Source: Atherinomorus stipes (Eukaryota > Chordata > Actinopteri > Atheriniformes > Atherinidae). Taken from it: a stretch of 64,000 bases of DNA. The translations under genes were made by a program, and so were the position numbers. The stretch is from the NCBI GenBank assembly GCA_023101725.1, contig JALJCO010001023.1, forward strand, positions 137,454 through 201,453. Reading direction: 5' to 3'. The notes below the pieces were generated by a model. The model saw only the letters and a program-made list of their open reading frames with translations, did not search any database and was not told where the DNA came from. Numbering within the stretch: position 1 is the first letter of the stretch; every line of letters starts with the position of its first letter. Shown here piece after piece: positions 21,513-32,986 of this stretch.

Positions 21513-24500
21513 ACCAGAGTCTGAGTGTTGATAGCATGACTCATCCCCACACAAACGCCAGTCTGAGTGTTGATAGCACGACTCATCCAAACACAAACGC
21601 CAGTCTAAGTGTTGATAGCACGACTCATCCAAACACAAACGCGAGTCTGAGTGTTGATAGCACGACTCATCCCCACGCAAACGCCAGTCTGAGTGTTGAT
21701 AGCACGACTCATCCAAACAGTCTGAGTGTTGATAGCACGACTCATCCCCACACAAACGCAAGAGTCTGAGTGTTGATAGCACGACTCATCCCCACACAGA
21801 GTTTGAGTGTTGATAGCATGACTCATCCCCACACAGAGTCTGAGTGTTGATAGCACGACTCATCCCCACACAAACGCCAGTCTGAGTGTTGATAGCACGA
21901 CTCATCCAAACACAAACACCAGAGTCTGGGTGTTGATAGAACGACTCATCCCCACACAAACGCCAGTCTGAGTGTTGATAGCACGACTCATCCCCACACA
22001 AACGCCAGTCTGAGTGTTGATAGCACGACTCATGCCCACACAAACGCCAGAGTCTGAGTGTTGATAGCACGACTCATCCCCACACAAACGCCAGTCTGAG
22101 TGTTGATAGCACGACTCATCCCCACACAAACACCAGAGTCTGAGTGTTGATAGCACGACTCATCCAAACACAAACGCCAGTCTGAGTGTTGATAGCACGA
22201 CTCATCCAAACACAAACACCAGGGTCTGGGTGTTGATAGCACGACTCATCCAAACAGTCTGAGTGTTGATAGCACGACTCATCCCCACACAAACGCCAGA
22301 GTCTGAGTGTTGATAGTACGACTCATCCCCACACAAACACCAGTCTGAGTGTTGATAGCACGACTCATCTCCACACAAACGCCAGAGTCTGAGTGTTGAT
22401 AGCACGACTCATCCCCACACAAACGCCAGAGTCTGAGTGTTGATAGCACGACTCATCCCAACACAAACGCTAGAGTCTGAGTGTTGATAGCACGACTCAT
22501 CCAGTCTGAGTGTTGATAGCACGACTCATCCCCACACAAACGCCAGAGTCTGAGTGTTGATAGCACGACTCATCCCCACCACACAGAGTCTGAGTGTTGA
22601 TAGCACGACTCATCCCCACACAAACAGAGTCTGAGTGTTGATAGCACGACTCATCCCCACACAAACGCCAGAGTCTGAGTGTTGATAGTACGCTCATCCC
22701 CCAACGCCAGTCTGAGTGTTGATAGCACGACTCATCCCCACACAAACGCCAGAGTCTGAGTGTTGATAGCACGACTCATCCCCACACAAACGCCAGAGTC
22801 TGAGTGTTGATAGCACGACTCATCCCCACACAGAGAGTCTGAGTGTTGATAGCACGACTCATCCCAACACAACCTAGAGTCTGAGTGTTGATAGCACGAC
22901 TCATCCAGTTGAGTGTTGATAGCACGACTCATCCCCACACAAACGCCAGTCTGAGTGTTGATAGCACGACTCATCCCCACACACGCCAGTCTGAGTGTTG
23001 ATAGCACGACTCATGCCCACACAAACGCCAGAGTTGAGTGTTGATAGCACGACTCATCCCCACACAAACGCCAGTCTGAGTGTTGATAGCACGACTCATC
23101 CCCACACAAACACCAGAGTCTGAGTGTTGATAGCACGACTCATCCAAAGGTTGAGTGTTGATAGCACGACTCATCCAAACACAAACAAGGGTTGGGTGTT
23201 GATAGCACGACTCATCCCAAACAGTTGAGTGTTGATAGCACGACTCATCCCCACACACGCAGTTGAGTGTTGATAGCCGACTCATCCCCCAAGCAGGTTG
23301 GTGTTGATAGCCGCCTCCCCACACAACGCCGTCTGAGTGTTGATAGCACGCTCATCCCACACGCAGGTCTGAGTGTTGATAGCCGCTCTCCCCAGAGTCT
23401 GAGTGTTGATAGCACGACTCATCCCCACACAAAGCGGTCTGGTGTTGATAGCACGCTCATCCCCACACAAACGCAGAGTCTGGGTGTTGATAGCACGACT
23501 CTCCCCACCGCAGAGTCTGAGTGTTGATAGCACGACCATCCCCACACAAACGCCAGTCTGAGTGTTGATAGCACGACTCTCCCCACACAAAACGCCAGAG
23601 TCTGGGTGTTGATAGCACGACTCATCCCCACACAAACGCCGAGTCTGAGTGTTGATAGCACGACTCATCCCCACACAAACGCCAGAGCTGAGTGTTGATA
23701 GCACGACTCATCCCCACACAAACGCTAGAGTCTGAGTGTTGATAGCACGACTCATCCCCACACAAACGCCAGTCTGAGTGTTGATAGCACGACTCATCCC
23801 CACACAAACGCCAGAGTCTGAGTGTTGATAGCACGACTCATCCCCACACAGAGTCTGAGTGTTGATAGCACGACTCATCCCCTCACAGAGTCTGAGTGTT
23901 GACAGCACGACTCATCCCCACACAAACACCAGAGTCTGAGTGTTGATAGCACTACTCATCCAAACAGTCTGAGTGTTGATAGCACGACTCATCCCCACAC
24001 AAACGCCAGAGTCTGAGTGTTGATAGCACGACTCATCCCCAGACAAACGCCAGAGTCTGAGTGTTGATAGCACGACTCATCCCCACACAGAGTTTGAGTG
24101 TTGATAGCATGACTCATCCCCACACAGAGTCTGAGTGTTGATAGCACGACTCATCCAAACACAAACACCAGAGTCTGGGTGTTGATAGAACGACTCATCC
24201 CCACACAAACGCCAGTCTGAGTGTTGATAGCACGACTCATCCCCACACAAATGCCAGTCTGAGTGTTGATAGCACGACTCATCCCCACACAAACGCCAGA
24301 GTCTGAGTGTTGATAGCACGACTCATCCAAACACAAACGCCAGTCTGAGTGTTGATAGCACGACTCATCCAAACACAAACACCAGAGTCTGGGTGTTGAT
24401 AGCACGACTCATCCAAACAGTCTGAGTGTTGATAGCACGACTCATCCCCACACAAACGCAAGAGTCTGAGTGTTGATAGCACGACTCATCCCCACACAAA

Positions 24501-27500
24501 CGCCAGAGTCTGAGTGTTGATAGTACGACTCATCCCCACACAAACGCCAGTCTGAGTGTTGATAGCACGACTCATCCCCACACAAACGCAAGAGTCTGAG
24601 TGTTGATAGCACGACTCATCCCCACACAAACGCAAGAGTCTGAGTGTTGATAGCACGACTCATCCCCACACAAACGCCAGTCTGAGTGTTGATAGCACGA
24701 CTCATCCCAACACAAACGCCAGAGTCTGAGTGTTGATAGCACGACTCCATCCAGAGTCTAAGTGTTGATAGCACGACTCATCCCCACACAAACGCCAGAG
24801 TTTGAGTGTTGATAGCACGACTCATCCAAACACAAACACCAGAGTCTGGGTGTTGATAGCACGACTCATCCCCACACAAACGCCAGAGTCTGAGTGTTGA
24901 TAGCATGACTCATCCCCACACAAAAGCCAGTCTGAGTGTTGATAGCACGACTCATCCAAACACAAACACCAGAGTCTGGGTGTTGATAGCACGACTCATC
25001 CCCACACAAACGCCAGTCTGAGTGTTGATAGCACGACTCATCCCCACACAAACCCCAGAGTCTGAGTGTTGATAGCACGACTCATCCCCACACAAACGCA
25101 AGAGTCTGAGTGTTGATAGCACGACTCATCCCCACACAAACGCCAGAGTCTGAGTGTTGATAGCACGACTCATCCCCACACAAACGCCAGAGTCTGAGTG
25201 TTGATAGCACGACTCATCCAGAGTCTGAGTGTTGATAGCACGACTCATCCCCACACAAACGCCAGAGTCTGAGTGTTGATAGCACGACTCATCCCCACAC
25301 AAACGCCAGAGTCTGAGTGTTGATAGTACGACTCATCCCCACACAAACACCAGTCTGAGTGTTGATAGCACGACTCATCTCCACACAAACGCCAGAGTCT
25401 GAGTGTTGATAGCACGACTCATCCCCACACAAACGCCAGAGTGTGAGTGTTGATAGCACGACTCATCCCAACACAAACGCTAGAGTCTGAGTGTTGATAG
25501 CACGACTCATCCACAGTCTGAGTGTTGATAGCACGACTCATCCCCACACAAACGCCAGAGTCTGAGTGTTGATAGCACGACTCATCCCCACACAAACACC
25601 AGAGTCTGAGTGTTGATAGCACTACTCATCCAAACAGTCTGAGTGTTGATAGCACGACTCATCCCAACACAAACGCAAGAGTCTGAGTGTTGATAGCACG
25701 ACTCATCCCCAGACAAACGCCAGAGTCTGAGTGTTGATAGCACGACTCATCCCCACACAGAGTTTGAGTGTTGATAGCACGACTCATCCCCTCACAGAGT
25801 CTGAGTGTTGACAGCACGACTCATCCCCACACAAACACCAGAGTCTGAGTGTTGATAGCACGACTCATCCCCACACAAACGCAAGAGTCTGAGTGTTGAT
25901 AGCACGACTCATCCCCAGACAAACGCCAGAGTCTGAGTGTTGATAGCACGACTCATCCCCACACAGAGTTTGAGTGTTGATAGCATGACTCAGCCCCACA
26001 CAGAGTCTGAGTGTTGATAGCACGACTCATCCCCACACAAACGCCAGTCTGAGTGTTGATAGCACGACTCATCCAAACACAAACACCAGAGTCTGGGTGT
26101 TGATAGAACGACTCATCCCCACACAAACGCCAGAGTCTGAGTGTTGATAGCACGACTCATCCAAACACAAACGCCAGTCTGAGTGTTGATAGCACGACTC
26201 ATCCAAACACAAACACCAGAGTCTGGGTGTTGATAGCACGACTCATCCAAACAGTCTGAGTGAGTGTTATAGCACGACTCATCCCCACACAAACGCAAGA
26301 GTCTGAGTGTTGATAGCACGACTCATCCCCACACAAACGCAAGAGTCTGAGTGTTGATAGTACGACTCATCCCCACACAAACGCCAGTCTGAGTGTTGAT
26401 AGCACGACTCATCCCCACACAAACGCAAGAGTCTGAGTGTTGATAGCACGACTCATCCCCACACAAACGCCAGAGTCTGAGTGTTGATAGCACGACTCAT
26501 CCCCACACAAACGCCAGTCTGAGTGTTGATAGCACGACTCATCCCAACACAAACGCCAGAGTCTGAGTGTTGATAGCACGACTCATCCAGAGTCTGAGTG
26601 TTGATAGCACGACTCATCCCCACACAAACGCCAGAGTTTGAGTGTTGATAGCACGACTCATCCCCAAACACAAACACCAGAGTCTGGGTGTTGATAGCAC
26701 GACTCATCCCCACACAAACGCCAGAGTCTGAGTGTTGATAGCACGACTCATCCCCACACAAACGCCAGTCTGAGTGTTGATAGCACGACTCATCCAAACA
26801 CAAACACCAGAGTCTGGGTGTTGATAGCACGACTCATCCCCACACAAACGCCAGTCTGAGTGTTGATAGCACGACTCATCCCCACACAAACCCCAGAGTC
26901 TGAGTGTTGATAGCACGACTCATCCCCACACAGAGTTTGAGTGTTGATAGCACGACTCATCCCCTCACAGAGTCTGAGTGTTGACAGCACGACTCATCCC
27001 CACACAAACACCAGAGTCTGAGTGTTGATAGCACTACTCATCCAAACAGTCTGAGTGTTGATAGCACGACTCATCCCCACACAAACGCAAGAGTCTGAGT
27101 GTTGATAGCACGACTCATCCCCAGACAAACGCCAGAGTCTGAGTGTTGATAGCACGACTCATCCCCACACAGAGTTTGAGTGTTGATAGCATGACTCAGC
27201 CCCACACAGAGTCTGAGTGTTGATAGCACGACTCATCCCCACACAAACGCCAGTCTGAGTGTTGATAGCACGACTCATCCAAACACAAACACCAGAGTCT
27301 GGGTGTTGATAGAACGACTCATCCCCACACAAACGCCAGAGTCTGAGTGTTGATAGCACGACTCATCCAAACACAAACGCCAGTCTGAGTGTTGATAGCA
27401 CGACTCATCCAAACACAAACACCAGAGTCTGGGTGTTGATAGCACGACTCATCCAAACAGTCTGAGTGTTGATAGCACGACTCATCCCCACACAAACGCA

Positions 27501-30500
27501 AGAGTCTGAGTGTTGATAGCACGACTCATCCCCACACAAACGCCAGAGTCTGAGTGTTGATAGTACGACTCATCCCCACACAAACGCCAGAGTCTGAGTG
27601 TTGATAGCACGACTCATCCCCACACAAACGCCAGAGTCTGAGTGTTGATAGCACGACTCATCCCCACACAAACGCCAGAGTCTGAGTGTTGATAGCACGA
27701 CTCATCCCCACACAAACGCCAGTCTGAGTGTTGATAGCACGACTCATCCCAACACAAACGCCAGAGTCTGAGTGTTGATAGCACGACTCATCCAGAGCCT
27801 GAGTGTTGATAGCACGACTCATCCCCACACAAACGCCAGAGTTTGAGTGTTGATAGCACGACTCATCCCCAAACACAAACACCAGAGTCTGGGTGTTGAT
27901 AGCACGACTCATCCCCACACAAACGCCAGAGTCTGAGTGTTGATAGCACGACTCATCCCCACACAAACGCCAGTCTGAGTGTTGATAGCACGACTCATCC
28001 AAACACAAACACCAGAGTCTGGGTGTTGATAGCACGACTCATCCCCACACAAACGCCAGTCTGAGTGTTGATAGCACGACTCATCCCCACACAAACCCCA
28101 GAGTCTTAGTGTTGATAGCACGACTCATCCCCACACAAACGCAAGAGTCTGAGTGTTGATAGCACGACTCATCCCCACACAAACGCCAGAGTCTGAGTGT
28201 TGATAGCACGACTCATCCCCACACAAACGCCAGAGTCTGAGTGTTGACAGCACGACTCATCCCCACACAAACCCAGAGTCTGAGTGTTGATAGCACGACT
28301 CATCCCCACACAAACGCCAGAGTCTGAGTGTTGATAGCACGACTCATCCAAACACAAACACCAGAGTCTGGGTGTTGATAGCACGACTCATCCCAACACA
28401 AACGCCAGAGTCTGAGTGTTGATAGCACGACTCATCCCCACACAAACGCACAGTCTGAGTGTTGATAGCACGACTCATCCCCACACAAACGCCAGAGTCT
28501 GAGTGTTGATAGCACGACTCATCCCCACACAAGAGTCTGAGTGTTGATAGCACGACTCATCCCCACACAAACGCAAGAGTCTGAGTGTTGATAGCACGAC
28601 TCATCCCCAAACACAAACACCAGAGTCTGAGTGTTGATAGCACGACTCATCCCCACACAAACGCCAGAGTCTGAGTGTTGATAGCACAACTCATCCCCAC
28701 ACAAACGCCAGAGTCTGAGTGTTGATAGCACGACTCATCCAAACACAAACACCAGAGTCTGAGTGTTGATAGCACGACTCATCCCCACACAAACGCCAGA
28801 GTCTGAGTGTTGATAGCACGACTCATCCCCAAACACAAACACCAGAGTCTGGGTGTTGATAGCACGACTCATCCCCACACAAACGCCAGAGTCTGAGTGT
28901 TGATAGCACGACTCATCCCCACACAAACGCCAGTCTGAGTGTTGATAGCACGACTCATCCAAACACAAACACCAGAGTCTGGGTGTTGATAGCACGACTC
29001 ATCCCCACACAAACCCAGTCTGAGTGTTGATAGCACGACTCATCCCCACACAAACCCAAGAGTCTGAGTGTTGATAGCACGACTCATCCCCACACAAACG
29101 CCAGAGTCTGAGTGTTGATAGCACGACTCATCCCCACACAGAGTTTGAGTGTTGATAGCACGACTCATCCCCACACAGAGTCTGAGTGTTGATAGCACGA
29201 CTCATCCCCACACAAACGCAACAGTCTGAGTGTTGATAGCACGACTCATCCAAACACAAACACCAGAGTCTGGGTGTTGATAGAACGACTCATCCCCACA
29301 CAAACGCCAGAGTCTGAGTGTTGATAGCACGACTCATCCAAACACAAACGCCAGTCTGAGTGTTGATAGCACGACTCATCCAAACACAAACACCAGAGTC
29401 TGGGTGTTGATAGCACGACTCATCCAAACAGTCTGAGTGTTGATAGCACGACTCATCCCCACACAAACGCAAGAGTCTGAGTGTTGATAGCACGACTCAT
29501 CCCCACACAAACGCCAGAGTCTGAGTGTTGATAGTACGACTCATCCCCACACAAACGCCAGTCTGAGTGTTGATAGCACGACTCATCCCCACACAAACGC
29601 CAGAGTCTGAGTGTTGATAGCACGACTCATCCCCACACAAACGCCAGAGTCTGAGTGTTGATAGCACGACTCATCCCCACACAAACGCCAGTCTGAGTGT
29701 TGATAGCACGACTCATCCCAACACAAACGCCAGAGTCTGAGTGTTGATAGCACGACCATCCAGAGTCTGAGTGTTGATAGCACGACTCATCCCCACACAA
29801 ACGCCAGAGTTTGAGTGTTGATAGCACGACTCATCCCCAAACACAAACACCAGAGTCTGGGTGTTGATAGCACGACTCATCCCCACACAAACGCCAGAGT
29901 CTGAGTGTTGATAGCACGACTCATCCCCACACAAACGCCAGTCTGAGTGTTGATAGCACGACTCATCCAAACACAAACACCAGAGTCTGGGTGTTGATAG
30001 CACGACTCATCCCCACACAAACGCCAGTCTGAGTGTTGATAGCACGACTCATCCCCACACAAACCCCAGAGTCTTAGTGTTGATAGCACGACTCATCCCC
30101 ACACAAACGCAAGAGTCTGAGTGTTGATAGCACGACTCATCCCCACACAAACGCCAGAGTCTGAGTGTTGATAGCACGACTCATCCCCACACAAACGCCA
30201 GAGTCTGAGTGTTGATAGCACGACTCATCCAGAGTCTGAGTGTTGATAGCACGACTCATCCCCACACAAACGCCAGAGTCTGAGTGTTGATAGCACGACT
30301 CATCCAAACACAAACACCAGAGTCTGGGTGTTGATAGCACGACTCATCCCCACACAAACGCCAGTCTGAGTGTTGATAGCAGGACTCATCCCCACACAAA
30401 CGCCAGAGTCTGAGTGTTGATAGCACGACTCATCCCCACACAAACGCCAGAGTCTGAGTGTTGATAGCACGACTCATCCCCACACAAACGCCAGGTCTGA

Positions 30501-30537
30501 GTGTTGATAGCACGACTCATCCCCACACAAACGCCAG
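21513..30537. repeat. ~9-kb minisatellite, 42/44-bp units, with higher-order structure
   Basis: Roughly 200 head-to-tail copies of a unit built on GTCTGAGTGTTGATAGCACG plus ACTCATCCCCACACAAACGC. Main lengths are 44 bp (with AGA between units) and 42 bp. Short forms end at CATCCA or CATCCAAACA (about 31-37 bp). Variants (CCAAACACAAACACC, CACACAGAGT, GATAGAACG, GATAGTACG) recur in the same order, showing blocks duplicated as wholes. Examples are 25953-26153 repeated at 27159-27359 (shift 1206) and 26453-26830 repeated at 27658-28035 (shift 1205). Because 42 is a multiple of 3, the minus strand reads on as a 14-residue repeat (MSRAINTQTGVCVG), but 44-bp and short units keep changing the frame. 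No spacers, so not a CRISPR array. Confidence 0.97.
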
Positions 30538-30540
30538 GCA

Positions 30541-31880
30541 GTTGCCCGACAGCTGTCGAGGCTTGGAGAGAAAAACTTACAATTTTAATTGTAAAAAAAA
30601 CCCCAAAACAACAACAATGATTTAATATTCATTTTTTTCGTATGTGCTAGTGGTGTTAGCGGGACACTACCATCTAAAAAATAAATTTAAATATAAGGTT
30701 ACAATAAGTTGTTAGAAGCTTATAAACAGCCTCTGATGCAGCTGCGATTTGCTGTATTTTAGCATTGCATCGTCATAATTTTACATATTTAAACTTATAC
30801 CATCTTAGTAGAGTACAAGTTTCAGCTTTTTTCCAGAAGTTTGCCGCCTCTGGCGACAAGTGGAAGTGACACTAATGTCACGCACACGCATGAGCTGCTT
30901 CGCCTGCGCTGGTCTGTAGTTTAACCCGCACTAAGCAGAGTTAGTTACAATGTTTCTTGAAGTAATAAAGTTATAAATCTGCAAGTTGTTTTGGTTTAAT
31001 CGATCGTTGAGTAAACTGATGGACTGTATGCTAACAGTAACAACAGGCTAACGCTGGCTTGTAGTTCAAATGTCCAAATTCAGAGGCTGAGACCATGATT
31101 ACCTTATAAAATGACTGCATTAACTAAATGCAACAAGGAGCCGGTGTTATGGCATATGGCTGTCATATCGCCGCATTTACATGCTAAAAACTTAGCATTG
31201 GAATATTATGCATCCTTATTTCTGTCATACATCACATTTGCCTTGTTAGTGAGAAGAAAGCAAACTTTGGTACCGTTTTATTCTCAGACTGGATCGGAGC
31301 TTGCTCCAATTCAAAAATGAAAGAAAACTGCTCAGTTGTTTACTCCTGTCTAACTCCGGGTGCCAGTGTAGTGCCGTTGTCGTGCTGAAAAATGCCCCCC
31401 AACACCAGTCAGACTCCAGTTTGGTTCACACATCAGGCAATTGTAAGAGCATGTGGGGAAAGAAAATAGCATTTAACATTTAAACTTGCACAATGCATCT
31501 TTAAAGAGCATAAACTTGGAAAGCATAGGAAACAGAATTAGCAGTAAACTTACCACCGACAAGGTGAATGCTGAATGAAATGTCCATAACTGTATGTAGC
31601 CTACGTATGTGGGGGAACTGCAGGTCTGATGGGAGGGAGAGAGGAAAAAAAGGTCAGTTGCGACTGTCACCAACGTTTTGATAAGTATCCCAAGAACATG
31701 ATATGGGTCAGATATATTCTCTATCCTCATGTAATGAAAACCGTCTTCTAATTTAAGAAAAGATGTAAACTCAAAGCCGCCGCTCATGTTGAAGAGTATT
31801 TTTCTGCCAGCATGGCGGCACAAACACCGCGAGTCACGAGACGTCTGGTATTGGGTGCTGTTGGGGGTGAGTATTTCACG
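30541..31880. other. Non-coding interval after the minisatellite
   Basis: No supported gene. The minisatellite ends in GCCAGGCAGTTGCCCGACAG. A short A run lies at 30591-30608. Several short open frames (e.g. 31111-31320) have no domain signal. 31485-31510 (TTGCACAATGCATCTTTAAAG) looks like one end of a TTAA MITE whose other end I did not find. Confidence 0.4.
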
Positions 31881-31884
31881 TGTA

Positions 31885-32466
31885 CAAGTATAGCAAAATA
31901 GGCCCGAGATACTTGAACTCCTCCACCTAATGCAGGACCTCACCCCTGACCTGATCGGTGTGGCCTATGCAGTGATGAAGACTGTGCATCAGTCTGTCGT
32001 GGTGAAGAAGGAGCTGAGCCAGAAAGAGAAGCTCTTAATTCACCGATTGATCTATGTTCCTACCCTCACCTATGGCCATGAGCTGTGGGTCATGACCGAA
32101 AGAACAAGATCGTGGGTACATGCAGCCGAAATGAGTTTCCTCCGCAGGGTGGCCGGGCTCTCCCATGGGGGAGGAGCTTGGTCATCCGGGACGGACTTAA
32201 AGTAAAGCCGCTGCTCCTGCACATCCAGGAGCCAGATGAGGGAATTCGGGTATCTGGTCAGGATGCCTCCTGGACGCCTCCCTGGTGAGGTGTTGCAGGC
32301 ATGCACCATACCGGGGGAGACCCAGGACACACTAGAGGGACTACGTCTCCAGGCTGGCCTGGGAACGCCTCAGGATCCCCCCGGATGAGCTGGCGGCTGT
32401 GGCCGGGGTGAGGGAAGTCTGGGCTTCCCTGCTTAGACAGCTGCCCCCGCGACCCGATCCCGGGTA
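31885..32466 (+). pseudogene. Rex3/RTE-like LINE 3' end with inverted 5' segment
   Basis: From ~31945 the plus strand encodes the C-terminal region of the same LINE type as 19150-21385: KTVHQSVVVKKELSQKEKLL, YVPTLTYGHELWVMTERTRS, AAEMSFLRRVAGLS. Frameshifted text down to the LLRQLPPRPDPG end and CCGATCCCGGGTAAGC at 32466 follows. Just upstream (31890-31940) the minus strand reads VEEFKYLG, the motif that normally precedes this part on the same strand. The 5' end is therefore inverted, as happens in twin-priming insertions. It is 5'-truncated and inactive. Confidence 0.65.
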
Positions 32467-32609
32467 AGCATAGATCGTGTGGTGTCATTTTGAATGGCAG
32501 CGTTTTGCAATGGCAAACGTCAAATTGTTGTGTGTCATGCAAAGAACTGTGTTCAGAACATTTAAAATGTGGCATTTGGAATTGCAAAGTGTGTGTAAAG
32601 CAGAAAATG

Positions 32610-32655
32610 TCTAGAGTTTTGGAGACTTGACGAGAGGTTTTTCCTCTCTGTGTTA
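32610..32655. repeat. Interspersed repeat cut by the Harbinger insertion
   Basis: AGAGTTTTGGAGACTTGACG through TCTGTGTTA matches 49350-49388 (AGAGTTTTGGAGACTTGAAA...GTGCGTTA). The match continues on the far side of the transposon at 36751 (TTAGTTAAACG versus TTAGTTAAAGG). It gives an unoccupied reference for the insertion. Confidence 0.7.
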
Positions 32656-32986
32656 AGCCCGGCATACACTGTGTGATTTTTGGCCGTTTTTGAGCCAATT
32701 TTCCAGTCGTGCAACAAGTTTGGTGATCGGGCTGACTCTTGGGCAAATCGTGTGTCGGGCGTCGTGCAGTATACTAGGGAGTCACGAGAAGCGATTGGCA
32801 CCTCATGACGAGCTCCCGAACGCAAATCGTGGGTCACAAGAAAATCAAACCTGTTTGATATTTTGGTCGTGGCTCGTGAGTGAATCGCACGTTGAAGCGG
32901 AGCCACGACAAGACTGAGAACTCTTTCCTCTGAGATTTTTACATTACGCATGCGCCAGACAAAAGCGGAAGTAAACCGGAGGCAGC

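Noticed and set aside
21387..30340. Dozens of 60-140-codon minus-strand frames (MSRAINTQT..., DESCYQHSD...) as protein genes
   Set aside because: They are three phases of the same tandem unit; frame changes at every 44-bp or short unit and there is no consistent start or stop. Only the flank at 21386-21512 has non-repeat coding-like text.
21513..30537. CRISPR-like array
   Set aside because: The units vary in length, are contiguous and have no unique spacers; the surroundings are vertebrate. It is a minisatellite.
19150..32466. A single Rex3-like LINE split by the 9-kb minisatellite
   Set aside because: The downstream piece has its own inverted 5' end and the RT core is missing from both, so two separate insertions are more likely.
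32258..32951. Minus-strand frames of 129-162 codons across the LINE end and Harbinger left end
   Set aside because: They cross the transposon border and are antisense to recognised LINE text.
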